NCBI GenBank assembly: GCA_032718475.1 | Contig: JAUCBJ010004416.1 | Location: forward strand, 1-63,943 | Source: Nemertoderma westbladi | Lineage: Eukaryota; Xenacoelomorpha; Nemertodermatida; Nemertodermatidae | Length of the DNA stretch: 63,943 nucleotides | Direction: 5' to 3' | Shown: positions 1-14,600 of the stretch, piece by piece | Layout of the letters: the number at the start of each line of letters is the position of its first letter | Position numbering within the stretch: position 1 is the first letter of the stretch | The notes under the pieces: generated by a model | What the model was told of the DNA's origin: nothing | What the model saw: the letters and a program-made list of their open reading frames with translations, nothing else | Databases searched by the model: none | Program-made: the position numbers and the translations under genes

Positions 1-320
1 ACCCCCCCCCCCCCATCTGAAAATCCTGGGTACGCCCCTGGGGTCAGACTCAGTACAGCGCCCATGTGAAAAATACCACGTTGTCGCTTTTCGATCGAAT
101 TTTTATTCGAATTATTTGAAGAAATTTTATTTTTTTTTAATTTCTCCCTAAGTGTTTTAAAACGATTACTTTGATCTTATAACCTGTACATACTAATTCG
201 TTTATTGTTTTGGTTAGATTCAGCCCTTCTGTAACCTGGGTTTTAGTGAAAACCTTTATTCTTCACATGGGGTATACTGGAAAGTGAAATATAAAGCCAT
301 AAACCTGGTATACTTCATGG
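1..320. other. Non-coding flank with C-run and dispersed motif
   Basis: The window opens with a run of C followed by AT-rich sequence. No coding frame is supported. Bases about 199-245 carry a copy of a motif (TTTATTGTTTTGGTTAGA, then CTGTAACCTG) that recurs at several other places in the window, so this stretch probably contains transposon-derived DNA. Confidence 0.5.
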
Positions 321-1790
321 GTCAGACTCGGTTTGAGAGCCAGCAAACCCAGGACAAGCAAGAGAATCAACTATGACTGGGAGAAACTCAGAACTGACAA
401 TGCAGTAAAGGATGATGATTACACAGTAGAAGTTCAATACCGCTTAGAAGTTTCAATGGACGAAACGAGTCTACTGATCTACTGTGTACACCAGAACATA
501 ATAAAAGCCCACAAGGAATCAGCCAAGAGGCATATTCCCCAGTATGTGCCATGGCCTGCCTGGACTCTGCGGTTACTTGAAGAAAGAAGGTAGCCTTAAG
601 GTAGCTTAAGGTTTTAGCTTAAGCCTGCAATGCAAAAAATGAACAACCAAAAACCGAAAACATCAACAAGGTTGAGAAAGCTAAAGAAGATTTTAACGAT
701 CTCTGGACTAAAGTATCAGCCAGAAGCGAGTGGATTGGATGAAATCCCTGCACAGGTATGTAAAACAGGAGTGCTAAACAGACCATTATTGGATGTTTGC
801 AACCGGATGCTGAAAGGCGAAAAAATATCTCCAATTTGGACTAAAAGTTAACTAAAGCTTCTCCCCAAGAAAGGTGACCTTGGGATACCAACAAACTATC
901 GTGGGATCTATCTGCTTGTGGTAGCTGCCAAGATATACAATAAAATGATTCTATATAGGATTAGGCCTCACATAGAGAAACGGCGTGCGTAAGAGCCAAA
1001 ACGGATTTCGACCAAATAGATCAACAATAGCTCAGATTCTATAGCTACACCCGTATTCCCTTAATGGAAATAAGTCTATGAACCTTCCTGCACTTCTGAA
1101 GTTTTGTGACTTATAGAAAGCATTCGACCCCATCCATAAAAGTAAAATGATGGAAAACCTAAGAGCTTACAGAATACCAGAAGTAATGGCATAGGATTGT
1201 TATATTGTGACACAGCAGCTCATGTACTCTCACCAGATGGTGTAACTGAGTTATTCGCAATCCTGGCTGACGTGGGCAAGGGTGACACATTGGCGCCAAT
1301 ACTATTCATAATTGTGCTGGATTACGTAATGAGGATGGCCACAGATCTGGGATTCACACTTCAAGAACGCAGAAGTAGTAGATATCCGGCAACTACAGTC
1401 ACAGACACCGACTTTGCGGATGACATCGCCCTGCTCTCTAATACGCTAGCAGATGCACATCTACTAAATAAAGTGGAGAGGGCTGCTAAGGAGGTTGGAT
1501 TGCATATAAATGCTACCAAGTCCGAATTCATGACCTTTAATGTTGATGGAAACTTGACAACCATTGATAATAATCACTAAGGAAGGTAGGAAGTAAGGAA
1601 GGTAAACATGAATTACCAAACCTAATTTTCTGGGAATCAAGACAAGTAAACAGTTGCAAAACATATATAGACCAACTTGAAAGGGATACTGAACTTCAAA
1701 GAAACGAAATTGCTACAACTATGGAGGGCGAATCGGGATCGGGAAGCCTGGAACGATCTCAATTCCACTGGCCGAGCTCTCGAACCGATC
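320..1790 (+). pseudogene. Decayed non-LTR retrotransposon reverse transcriptase
   Basis: Several frames on the plus strand together read like one LINE reverse transcriptase with frameshifts and stops. About 850-950 reads LPKKGDLG then NYRGIYLLVVAAKIYNKM, the usual RT fingers block. About 1260-1330 reads KGDTLAPILFIIVLDYVMRM. About 1405-1430 reads DFADDIALLS, which contains the catalytic ADD of the YADD/FADD motif, followed by a block about KVERAAKEVGL. The pieces lie in order over about 1.4 kb but in different frames, so this is a dead copy. It resembles the better preserved LINE at 44-47 kb in block order but is clearly divergent from it. The element ends are not resolved. No endonuclease domain was recognised. 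Confidence 0.8.
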
Positions 1791-4470
1791 GACCAAGTAC
1801 TACACTGTAGTTGTAGTATGTATAAAAAAAGTAGAGTGTATATAAAATGATATGTTCTATAAAGTTATCATTTTAACAGAAGTTATTGTATATAATTCGA
1901 CTAGGCCTACATGAACAAGTGAACAATCAATCCCAATAATTAGTAATAAATATTAAATATTGTTGTTATTGCAGTACATTAAGCAGAAGCATATAAACAT
2001 ATGTTAGAAATTACATTATTTCAAATTGATTAAATAAATTTATAATTTGTTTAGAGTCAAAATAATCCAGAATTTACCAGCCATATGTCACTTTGTGTTT
2101 GCTGCACGCATGCATGTATATGGCTGCCAATAATAATTACTGACCAGTGGCCACTGCTCTATTGATACATAAATTGAGAGATAGATATATGAGTTGTGTT
2201 GCCTCATAACTCATTATATATGCACAATAGCTAGGCACAACACGCACTAGGGGGTAGTAAACTCTTCCACTCAACTCCCAAGCACAAGGCCAACATGGCA
2301 AGTTAATTAGGCCTCGGTGGTATAATACCGCGGAACCTGACCTCGTGTGTAATATATATCTGCGACGGGTTACTTTCTACTTTATTATTCATTAAACGCA
2401 TATATCCCAGCCCTACGTACGCCCAACCCGAATCGATTCACATACTCCTATTACATTATTTGTGAACCAACATATTAAGGTTAACATATTATAACACTCC
2501 ATATGTAGAATGGTGATGAAATAAACTTATGTAACGAATAATGACAATATATGATAATGTTGACTTTATGAGACAGGCGACAACGCTTTATTATGCGACA
2601 ATGAGACCAATAATATTGAAAATAATTTTAGAAGTGCCTCACGCACTACAGTACAGTATATTCGTATGATAAGCATAACAAGACTTACAGAAGTTTATAT
2701 TAAAACAAATATATTATTAAACTAATTATTTTATAATACTACAATAATTTATTACAGTACAAAATGATATTAGGGTCAACAATTACCATTTAGGTATAGC
2801 CCCCCAGCTAACCACGCATACACTACTGAATGGAATGATGAACTCAACGACAAATCAAATACGTAAATAAAGTAGTGTAAAGAGAGATAAAAGTAAATAA
2901 AGGGATACTTTTATTGATATAGAAAAGATGATTAGTTAGTTATTGTTTGAGATAATTTGACGGCAAGAAATTTACGCGACTAGCTGATGAGGGAAAGACA
3001 CTAACTCGTTAGACGTTATCATAAAAAAAACACAATTGACTCAAATTCAGTATGCGAAACTAAACTGATAAGATATATGCAGTATGCAATGTAGTAGTAA
3101 GCCTAAGTCATCAATCAATCACACATAATGCAAATAATCCGCTGTATTATCTCAAAAATAGCAGTTAACTCCAATTATATCACTCCGACTTTAATACTTT
3201 CATCAACGCCTACAATATTAGCATTATAACTTTACAAGTAGAAGGCAATTTATTCTTACAGCGACTACGTTGGCCCACACGACACCGCTACGTTCGGACC
3301 CTTTAAAACATTATTTAACGCAGGAATGGAGCTAAATAAACAACTTAAAAGACCAATTAGTGTGTTCAAATTGATACTGTTTAGAGTGAAGCAAAGTAGG
3401 ATAATGGGTAATGGACAAAGTGCAGATGATTACTGCAGCAATGATATCGAATGTAGCGACATTAAAGGCAGAAACCGAGATTCAATCAGAAGCAGCGAAC
3501 TATGTAGCTCAGGTGATTGACTAATTTAATCAATTCCAACACTGGCCAATGGGATCCGCTGACACAATAGTAAGTAATATCAGTTTCCAGGAAACGCAAG
3601 TACACAACAATACGTCACTGAAACTATACCATAGTATGGGTAGGTAACGTAATGGGCGCCATGGGACGAACTAATGTCCAAATAATGGAACCAGATAGGC
3701 TTATGAGCAACTCATCCAAAGATAATAAAAGCACAAAAAGAAAATACGTGTAACCAGGGCGATACGTAATACAGGCCATGAAGCTAGCTGAGAAGCTAAG
3801 AAAATGCGACTGGTAAAGCCAAATAGATTTAAAGAAAATCGCCAGCAGCTTTCGTGAGTGAACAACTATCCGAAATAGTAACCCATTACGATAAATAAAT
3901 GTTTGTAATACTGTAAGTAGTAATAAATAACACGAGTGGGGCCTTCGTGCAAAGCTGCAAGCCATCTTAGCGATATTTATGGAAATAATAGAAGGAAACA
4001 ATTAAATTGAAATTGAATAGTGAATAGTGAACAATAATAATTATACTATGGCCAGTTATATATTGGCTTCCGACACACACACACACGACACACACACGAC
4101 ACACACACTAACAGACTTTTGGAAAAGGCCATAGTATAATTATAACAGTTCGCTGATTACTCGCAGTTTTCACTCGCCCCACAATAAATAATATACCACA
4201 AATAAAATAATGCATGTTGTAGGCTGGTAGGCTGGTAGGTAGATCGATGTAGATTTAGTATCTTTCAAAATGAACCTCGAATGAATCATATGTGTTCAGA
4301 TACCCGTAAAGATAAATTTAAGCCATCTTAAATTACAAGCATGACTAACAAAAATTCCCCACCTGGGTTGTCGTCACTCACGTCTGTCTGGCGGCCACAT
4401 GGAAGTAGTAAATTCAGTACATTATTGTCAACTAATGTGTTAACTACCGGTACCCATAATAACACGTAAC
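1791..4470. other. AT-rich non-coding stretch
   Basis: No gene is supported. Short open frames such as 3326-3520 (+) and 3624-4001 (-) lack recognisable domains or homology that I can name. The stretch is AT-rich with many short A and T runs, and contains a CA microsatellite inside an inverted repeat near 4.04-4.14 kb. Confidence 0.5.
4037..4143. repeat. Perfect 17-bp inverted repeat around a CA microsatellite
   Basis: The arm at 4037-4053 (ATAATTATACTATGGCC) is the exact reverse complement of the arm at 4127-4143. Between them lies an interrupted (CA)n tract at about 4071-4108. The unit is 107 bp and could fold into a long hairpin or be a tiny MITE. No target-site duplication is obvious. 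Confidence 0.7.
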
Positions 4471-4474
4471 AAAA

Positions 4475-7400
4475 CAATTAATATTGCACCTATTACCATT
4501 GTACCAATTACCATTGTACCAATTACCATTGTACCAATTACCATTGTACCAATTACCACTGTACCTATTACCATTGTACCAATTACCTTTGTACCAATTA
4601 CAATTGTACCAATAAACATTGTACCAATTACCATTGTACCAATTAACATTGTACCAATTACTATGTACCATTAAACATTGTACCAATTACCATTGTACCT
4701 ATTAATATTGTACCCATAAACATTGTACCAATTACCATTGTACCAATTACCATTGTACCAATTACAATTGTACCAATAAACATTGTACCAATTACCATTG
4801 TACCAATTACCATTGTACCAATTACAATTGTACCAATAAACATTGTACCAATAAACATTGTACCAATTACCATTGTACCAATTACCATTGTACCAATTAC
4901 AATTGTACCAATAAACATTGTACCAATTACCACTGTACCTATTAATATTGTACCAATTACCATTGTACCTATTAATATTGTACCAATAAACATTGTACCA
5001 ATTACCATTGTACCAATTATCATTGTACCAATTACAATTGTACCAATAAACATTGTACCAATTACCATTGTACCTATTAATATTGTACCAATTACCATTG
5101 TACCAATTAATATTGTACCAATAAACATTGTACCAATTACCATTGTACCAATTACCATTGTACCAATTACAATTGTACCAATAAACATTGTACCAATTAC
5201 CATTGCACCAATTAACATTGTACCAATTACGATTGTACCAATTAACTTTGTACCAATTACCATTGTACCTATTAATATTGTACCAATTACCATTGTACCT
5301 ATTAATATTGTACCAATTACCATTGTACCAATTAATATTGTACCAATTACCATTGTACCAATTAATATTGTACCAATAAACATTGTACCAATTACCATTG
5401 TACCAATTACAATTGTACCAATAAACATTGTACCAATTACCATTGTACCTATTAATATTGTACCAATTACCATTGTACCTATTAATATTGTACCAATAAA
5501 CATTGTACCAATTACCATTGTACCAATTACCATTGTACCAATTACAATTGTACCAATAAACATTGTACCAATTACCATTGTACCTATTAATATTGTACCA
5601 ATTACCATTGTACCAATTAATATTGTACCAATAAACATTGTACCAATTACCATTGTACCAATTACCATTGTACCAATTACAATTGTACCAATAAACATTG
5701 TACCAATTACCATTGCACCAATTAACATTGTACCAATTACGATTGTACCAATTAACTTTGTACCAATTACCATTGTACCTATTAATATTGTACCAATTAC
5801 CATTGTACCTATTAATATTGTACCAATTACCATTGTACCTATTAATATTGTACCAATTACCATTGTACCAATTAATATTGTACCAATAAACATTGTACCA
5901 ATTACCATTGTACCAATTACCATTGTACCAATTACAATTGTACCAATAAACATTGTACCAATTACCATTGTACCTATTAATATTGTACCAATTACCATTG
6001 TACCAATTAATATTGTACCAATAAACATTGTACCAATTACCATTGTACCAATTACCATTGTACCAATTACAATTGTACCAATAAACATTGTACCAATTAC
6101 CATTGCACCAATTAACATTGTACCAATTACGATTGTACCAATTAACTTTGTACCAATTACCATTGTACCTATTAATATTGTACCAATTACCATTGTACCA
6201 ATTAATATTGTACCAATTACGATTATACCAATTAACATTGTACCAATTACGATTGTACCAATTAACTTTGTACCAATTACCATTGTACCAATTAACATTG
6301 AACCAATTACAATTGTACCAATAAACATTGTACCAATTACCATTGCACCAATTAACATTGTATTAATTACCATTGTACCAATTACCATTGTACCAGTTAA
6401 CATTGTACCAATTACAATTTGTACCAATTACCATTGTACCAATTACCATTGTACCAATTACCATTGTACCAATTACCATTGTACCAATTAAAAACGTACC
6501 AATTACCAATGCACCAATTAACATTGTATTAATTACCATTGTACCAATTACCATTGTACCAATTACCATTGTACAAATTACCATTGTACCAATTACCATT
6601 GTACCAATTACCATTGTACCAATAAACATTGTACCAATTACCATTGCACCAATTAACATTGTATTAATTACCATTGTACCAATTACCATTGTACCAGTTA
6701 ACATTGTACCAATTACAATTTGTACCAATTACCATTGTACCAATTACCATTGTACCAATTACCATTGTACCAATTAAAAACGTACCAATTACCAATGCAC
6801 CACTTAACATTGTATTAATTACCATTGTACCAATTACCATTGTACCAATTACCATTGTACCAATTACCATTGTACCAATTACCATTGTACCAATTACCAT
6901 TGTACCAATAAACATTGTACCAATTACCATTGCACCAATTAACATTGTATTAATTACCATTGTACCAATTACCATTGTACCAGTTAACATTGTACCAATT
7001 ACAATTTGTACCAATTACCATTGTACCAATTACCATTGTACCAATTACCATTGTACCAATTAAAAACGTACCAATTACCAATGCACCAATTAACATTGTA
7101 TTAATTACCATTGTACCAATTACCATTGTACCAATTACCATTGTACCAATTACCATTGTACCAATTACCATTGTACCAATTACCATTGTACCAATTACCA
7201 TTGTACCAATAAACATTGTACCAATTACCATTGCACCAATTAACATTGTATTAATTACCATTGTACCAATTACCATTGTACCAGTTAACATTGTACCAAT
7301 TACAATTTGTACCAATTACCATTGTACCAATTACCATTGTACCAATTACCATTGTACCAATTAAAAACGTACCAATTACCAATGCACCAATTAACATTGT

Positions 7401-10400
7401 ATTAATTACCATTGTACCAATTACCATTGTACCAATTACCATTGTACCAATTACCATTGTACCAATTACCATTGTACCAATTACCATTGTACCAATTAAA
7501 AACGTACCAATTACCAATGCACCAATTAACATTGTATTAATTACCATTGTACCAATTACCATTGTACCAATTACCATTGTACCAATTACCATTGTACCAA
7601 TTACCATTGTACCAATTACCATTGTACCAATAAACATTGTACCAATTACCATTGTACAAACTAACATTGTACCAATTACTATTGTACCAATAAACATTGT
7701 ACCAATTACCATTATACCGTTAACATTGTACCAATTACCATTGTACCAATTAACATTGTACCAATTACTATTGTATCATTAAACATTGTACCAATTCCCA
7801 TTGTACCAATAAACATTGTACCAATTACCATTGCACCAATTAACATTGTACCAATAAACATTGTACCAATTACCATTGTACCAGTTAACATTGTACCAAT
7901 TACTATTGTACCAATATACATTGTACCAATTAACATTGTACCAATTACAATTGAACCAATAAACATTGTACCAATTACCATTGCACCAATTAATATTGTA
8001 CCAATTACGATTGTACCAATTAACTTTGTACCAATTACCATTGTACCTATTAATATTGTACCAATTACCATTGTACCAATTAATATTGTACCAATTACGA
8101 TTATACCAATTAACATTGTACCAATTACGATTGTACCAATAAACATTGTACCAATTACCATTGTACCAATTAACATTGTACCAATTACGATTGTACCAAT
8201 TAACTTTGTACCAATTACCATTGTACCAATTAACATTGAACCAATTACAATTGTACCAATTAACATTGAACCAATTACAATTGTACCAATTAACATTGTA
8301 CCAATTACCATTGTACCAATAAACATTGTACCAATTACCATTGCACCAATTAACATTGTACCAATTACGATTGTACCAATTAACTTTGTACCAATTACCA
8401 TTGTACCTATTAATATTGTACCAATTACCATTGTACCAATTAATATTGTACCAATTACGATTATACCAATTAACATTGTACCAATTACGATTGTAACAAT
8501 AAACATTGTACCAATTACCATTGTACCAATTAACATTGTACCAATTACGATTGTACCAATTAACTTTGTACCAATTACCATTGTACCAATTAACATTGAA
8601 CCAATTACAATTGTACCAATTAACATTGTACCAATTACCATTGTACCAATAAACATTGTACCAATTACCATTGTACCAATTAACATTGTACCAATTACGA
8701 TTGTACCAATTAACTTTGTACCAATTACCATTGTACCAATTAACATTGAACCAATTACAATTGTACCAATAAACATTGTACCAATTACCATTGTACCAAT
8801 AAACATTGTACCAATTACCATTGTACCAATAAACATTGTACCAATTACCATTGCACCAATTAACATTGTATTAATTACCATTGTACCAATTACCATTGTA
8901 CCAATTACCATTGTACCAATTACCATTGTACCAATTACCATTGTACCAATTACCATTGTACCAATTACCATTGTACCAATAAACATTGTACCAATTACCA
9001 TTGTACCAGTTAACATTGTACCAATTACCATTGTACCAATTAACATTGTACCAATTACCATTGTACCTATTAATATTGTACCAATTACCATTGTACCAAT
9101 TAATTTGTACCAATACATTGTACCAATTACATTGTACCAATTACATTGTACCAATTAACATTGTACCAATTACGATTGTACCAATTAACTTTGTACCAAT
9201 TACCATTGTACCAATTAACATTGAACCAATTACAATTGTACCAATTAACATTGTACCAATTACCATTGTACCAATTAACATTGTACCAATTACCATTGTA
9301 CCAATAAACATTGTACCAATTACCATTGCACCAATTAACATTGTACCAATTACGATTGTACCAATTAACATTGTACCAATTACCATTGTACCTATTAATA
9401 TTGTACCAATTACCATTGTACCAATTAATATTGTACCAATTACGATTGTACCAATTAACATTGTACCAATTACGATTGTACCAATAAACATTGTACCAAT
9501 TACCATTGCACCAATTAACATTGTACCAATTACGATTGTACCAATTAACTTTGTACCAATTACCATTGTACCAATTAACATTGTACCAATTACAATTGTA
9601 CCAATTAACATTGTACCAATTACCATTGTACCAATAAACATTGTACCAATTACCATTGCACCAATTAACATTGTACCAATTACCATTGTACCAATTACCT
9701 TGTACCAATTACCATTGTACCAATTAACATTGTACCAATTACAATTGTACCAATTAACATTGTACCAATTACCATTGTACCAATATACATTGTACCAATT
9801 ACCATTGTACCAATAAACATTGTACCAATTACCATTGCACCAATTAACATTGTATTAATTACCATTGTACCAATTACCATTGTACCAATTACCATTGTAC
9901 CAATTACCATTGTACCAATTACCATTGTACCAATTACCATTGTACCAATTACCATTGTACCAATAAACATTGTACCAATTACCATTGTACCAGTTAACAT
10001 TGTACCAATTACCATTGTACCAATTACTATTGTACCATTAAACATTGTACCAATTACCATTGTACCAATAAACATTGTACCAATTACCAATGCACCAATT
10101 AACATTGTATTAATTACCATTGTACCAATTACCATTGCACCAATTAACATTGTACCAATAAACATTGTACCAATTACCATTGTACCAGTTAACATTGTAC
10201 CAATTACTATTGTACCAATATACATTGTACCAATTAACATTGTACCAATAAACATTGTACCAATTACCATTGTACCAGTTAACATTGTACCAGTTAACAT
10301 TGTACCAATTACTATTGTACCAATAAACATTGTACCAATTACCATTGTACCAGTTAACATTGTACCAATTACTATTGTACCAGTTAACATTGTACCAATT

Positions 10401-10798
10401 ACTATTGTACCAGTTAACATTGTACCAATTACTATTGTACCAATTAACATTGTACCAATTACCTTTGTACCAGTTAACATTGTACCAATTACTATTGTAC
10501 CAATATACATTGTACCAATTACCATTGTACCAGTTAACATTGTACCAATTACTATTGTACCAGTTAACATTGTACAAATTACCATTGTACCAGTTAACAT
10601 TGTACCAATTACCATTGTACCAATTACCATTGCACCAATTAACATTGTACCAATAAACATTGTACCAATTACCATTGTACCAGTTAACATTGTACCAATT
10701 ACTATTGTACCAATATACATTGTACCAATTACCATTGTACCAGTTAACATTGTACCAATTACTATTGTACCAATATACAATGTACCAATAAACATGAT
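4475..10798. repeat. 15-bp tandem satellite, about 6.3 kb
   Basis: About 420 copies of a 15-bp unit (ACCATTGTACCAATT) run almost without interruption. Common variants change ACC to AAC, AAT or AATA, GTACC to GCACC, and CAA to CTA. Because 15 is divisible by three, all frames stay open for long stretches on both strands. These frames are a by-product of the period and not genes. Variant units recur in fixed order, so the array has higher-order structure. It lies just beyond the 3' end of DNAI4. The true copy number may differ from the assembly. Confidence 0.97.
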
Positions 10799-10807
10799 AA
10801 CAATTAA

Positions 10808-10876
10808 CTGGGGGGGATAACAATTAACAGGGGTGGGGGAGGGGGGGGTGGGGGCGGGGGGGGGGGGGGGTGGGCT
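10808..10876. repeat. G-rich tract
   Basis: A broken G homopolymer adjoins the end of the 15-bp array. The plus strand could form G-quadruplexes. No gene is present. Confidence 0.8.
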
Positions 10877-11510
10877 GAGGGGTACTTGATTCAATTTATG
10901 GAACACGCAACATAAAAAAATGTAAGCAAACAAAAGCTGAATACGACCAAAAATGACACTGGTAATCTATGCTGTTAACTCTCTTGTGTTTGGCTAGAAT
11001 TATAAAAGGATTAGATAATACCTGACAATGTTCGGTATATTGTGCCAGGCAATTATTACGGTTACATAAAGGTTTAAAATGAACCATCCCACTGTTGGTC
11101 TTTATCAATCACATAAAACTGTTAAACTGTGTTTGCAATACAGTCCTTATCCACTGGATAATACTTATTTATAAATATTCGTAAATCTATGCAATCTTTA
11201 TCTTTGTGATATGATATCCAACAATCATAACGGCTCACCAAAACCTTTGTAGTTCCGATTTTATAATCAAATAGAACCGAATCTCTTTGTTTTAACCAGC
11301 GCCAGTATCGGATATGAGTGGTTGGTAATTATAAATTTCCCCAGAATGTCTTTGATATTAATTGTGATATTTATGCTGATTGAAAAAATATTGGTATAAT
11401 GGAGGATATTAAACTAATTATTAACTATGTGAAAAAATGTACATTGTAAATAATATATACAAATATTTATAAAATGAATTGAACCATTACAAACGAACAC
11501 CTTATACAGT
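10877..11510. other. DNAI4 3' flank / probable 3' UTR
   Basis: This is the sequence directly downstream of the DNAI4 stop on the minus strand. It is AT-rich. I do not see a clear canonical AATAAA close to the stop, so the cleavage site is not placed. No other gene is supported. Confidence 0.4.
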
Positions 11511-11615
11511 TTATGTTTCAGTTTCCTTTTGGTCTGAAACGGAATCATCAATCAGTTTTTTCAAGGCCACAGAGTCGTTGGCTGGCGGTAAGTTACGAAG
11601 TTGTAAAACCGAAAC
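11511..11615 (-). CDS. DNAI4: DNAI4 exon 11 (C-terminus and stop)
   Basis: The exon is 105 nt and codes for [15 protein letters not shown]... then TAA at 11513-11511. The acceptor follows a T-rich tract (TCTTTTTAG). It joins GDSEGQ of exon 10 in phase 0 to complete the last WD40 strand, as in family members, whose C-terminal tails are short and divergent. Confidence 0.9.
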   Translation of the reverse strand, partial: VSVLQLRNLPPANDSVALKKLIDDSVSDQKETET

Positions 11616-14600
11616 CTAAAAAGATAAAAATGTCGGTAATGCCTATTTACATATTGTGCGTAAAGTACTTTTACTGTGAGATGCAAATGATACGATTAGT
11701 TTGTTACACAAAATGAACGTAACGAGTGAGTGAAAATAAAGCTACGATAGTCAGAGACTGCAATAATTTACAGCAAACATTTATTGAAAATTTGAAACTT
11801 TACGAAACCACTGCCTTTTAATGACGTACACAGTTTAATGACGTGCACAGTTTTAATAACGTACACAGTTTTAATGACGTACACAGTTTAATAACGTACA
11901 CAGTTTTAATGACGTGCACAGTTTTAATGACGTGCACAGTTTAATAACGTACACAGTTTTAATGACGTGCACAGTTTTAATGACGTACACACTTTTAATG
12001 ACGTACACAGTTTTAATGACGTGCACAGTTTTAATGACGTACACAGTTTTAATGACGTGCACCCTTTTAATAACGTACACAGTTTTAATGACGTACACAG
12101 TTTTAATGACGTGCACCCTTTTAAGTTTTAATGACGTGCACTCTTTTAATGACGTGCACACTTTTAATGACGTACACAGTTTTAATGACGTGCACAATTT
12201 TAATGACGTACACAGTTTTAATGACGTGCACCCTTTTAATAACGTACACAGTTTTAATGACGTGCACAGTTTTAATGACGTGCACTCTTTTAATGACGTG
12301 CACCCTTTTAATGACGTACACAGTTTTAATGACGTGCACAGTTTTAATGACGTGCACTCTTTTAATGACGTGCACAGTTTTAATGACGTACACAGTTTTA
12401 ATGACGTGCACCCTTTTAATAACGTACACAGTTTTGATGACGTACACAGTTTAATGACGTGCACTCTTTTAATGACGTGCACCCTTTTAATGACGTACAC
12501 AGTTTTAATGACGTGCACCCTTTTAATAACGTACACAGTTTTAATGACGTACACAGTTTAATGACGTGCACTCTTTTAATGATGTGCACACTTTTAATGA
12601 CGTACACAGTTTTAATGACGTGCACCCTTTTAATGACGTACACAGTTTTAATTAAAACTCTTTAATTATCCTTCTGAGAGCCAGAATGGGCTCCAAGTTC
12701 CCACATGATTTAAGCATGCGATGCAACCAAAAGTTCATCAAAATGTGACTTTCATTTAGTTATTTGGATTTAATTAATACAAATATACCAACATTAACTA
12801 CTTGTAAAATATTATTTACTGAGAGAATATTATCAACTCACTTGTCCTTCACTGTCGCCTACTAACAGACAATCCGAATTGAGACTGAACTTAACGGAGG
12901 TCATACTGACACCGCTGATCGGGACGTTAATGATGATGGCGTCTAACGAACTCTGGAGAATATCCCAGACCTCGACCCCGCCCTCACTAACGCACGCGAA
13001 CACGGTAGAACTCCACGGCGACCAACTAATATCGTGAACCGGTTTCGTGGTCGAAATAAAAGTGAAAACGGGATCTGCGTGGTCCATGTGCCACAAACGG
13101 ACTGTCCAATCAGCGGAGCAGCTGAGGAAGACCCCGGGATGGAATGGACTCCAGGATATCGCGTACATCGGCCCAGTGTGACCGAAGTAACTCGGTTCTA
13201 AGTACTGCTCGTTGTAGGAGCAGCTGCATCGATGAATGTGCCCTTCCTCAGTGCCGACTAGGTAGATGTTGGGGTCGTTGGGTTGAAAGGCGAAACACAT
13301 TCCGGGCGCGAGTCTCGAGATGAAAGCCTCGCGTTTCTCGGTTCGGAAGACCGCGGGTGTCTCGCCGTCGTCCCCGGTGGGGGGCGCTGTTGGCCGCGGT
13401 CGAGCGACGCGTTTCAGACGCATCAGATCCACGCAATCGAACCCCTTCCGGAGGGACCACTGCGCGATCCGCCCGTCCCCCGATATAGAGGTTAGGTTCT
13501 CGCCCCTGTCCTCGGCCCCTGATTGGCTACCCGCTGATGAGTCTACCCACGCGAGTTGCCACACAGGACCCGTATGGGCCAATCCATGACTGCCGTAGCT
13601 GTCCAACACCTAGAGAATAAACGAAAATAATATTTACGTAAATAAATTTTAATTATGTCCACATTGAGCCACAGCTACAAAAATAGACCCCAAAAATAAT
13701 ATCATGAATTTGTTTCACTTATAGAATTTAAATTAATGTAAGAGCTAAGTATGTCAAACCAGTAACGAAAGTAAAGGAAAGGTTCAACAAACGAAGTCAA
13801 ATATGAAAGCATAAAAAAATGTACAACATCGACTTGTAATTAATATAGGGCCTAATGCGATTGAATACAATTTGAATCTGTGATAGTTTCGGAGATAGTG
13901 AGCTAGAAGTTTTTATTATTGGATGCAATCTTTAGATACAAGCTTTGAAAAAGATGTCTCAGTCGATGAACGCTAGTAGTGCAAGGATTCCAAATATGTA
14001 ACATAATTTAAATTTCGTTAAGAAATAGCTGAGATATGGGCGTTCTAATGTTGCATGGTTTTGTTTTTATTAAATGAAAATGGAGTGAAATAGCCTCGCC
14101 CAGGTGCAGCACCATGTAACTTTCGAACGCCTATAGCTCAGCCTATTTAATAACAAAAATACAGAGTTTGTTAAATCTAATTTGGAATCCTAGCATGGCC
14201 ATCTTTCTAACAGTACTGTCACCAAATCACTATAAGGTTGTAGAAAAACTGCAGTATAACTGGTGAAATATAAGATAACGGTAATAGCTAAGGTAATAGA
14301 ATAACGGAAGCAAAAATACGTGCAAAATTCGCCGTTGATAAGGATAACTTGCTGCTTTTATATTAAAGTCACCAGTTTCATGAAAAAATAATTATTTCTT
14401 TAACAAAAAGAATGAAACACATTTTTTGACCAACATTATAATCCGCATCTTCAAGGAATATTAAAAGCATTTTTTTTCGAGCCGAGGGCCGAAGGCCGAA
14501 GGCATGAATGTGAGCGGATCCAATCGGATCGGATTCCCTCGCCAACTCAGGGATCCCGTCACAATGAAGATGTAGAAATCAGATATTTGAGTAAATTAAA

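Noticed and set aside
3326-3520. 64-codon plus-strand frame beginning MELNKQLKRP
   Set aside because: No domain, no splice context, and length expected by chance in this much sequence.
3624-4001. 125-codon minus-strand frame, hydrophobic
   Set aside because: AT-driven hydrophobic composition with no recognisable motif, signal for expression or neighbour support.
4440-10933. Long open frames (up to 588 codons) on both strands
   Set aside because: They run through the 15-bp satellite. A period divisible by three without stops gives open frames automatically. Composition is purely repeat-derived.
13283-13589. Plus-strand frames opposite DNAI4 exon 10
   Set aside because: They are antisense shadows of the WD40 coding exon, whose minus-strand frame is strongly conserved.
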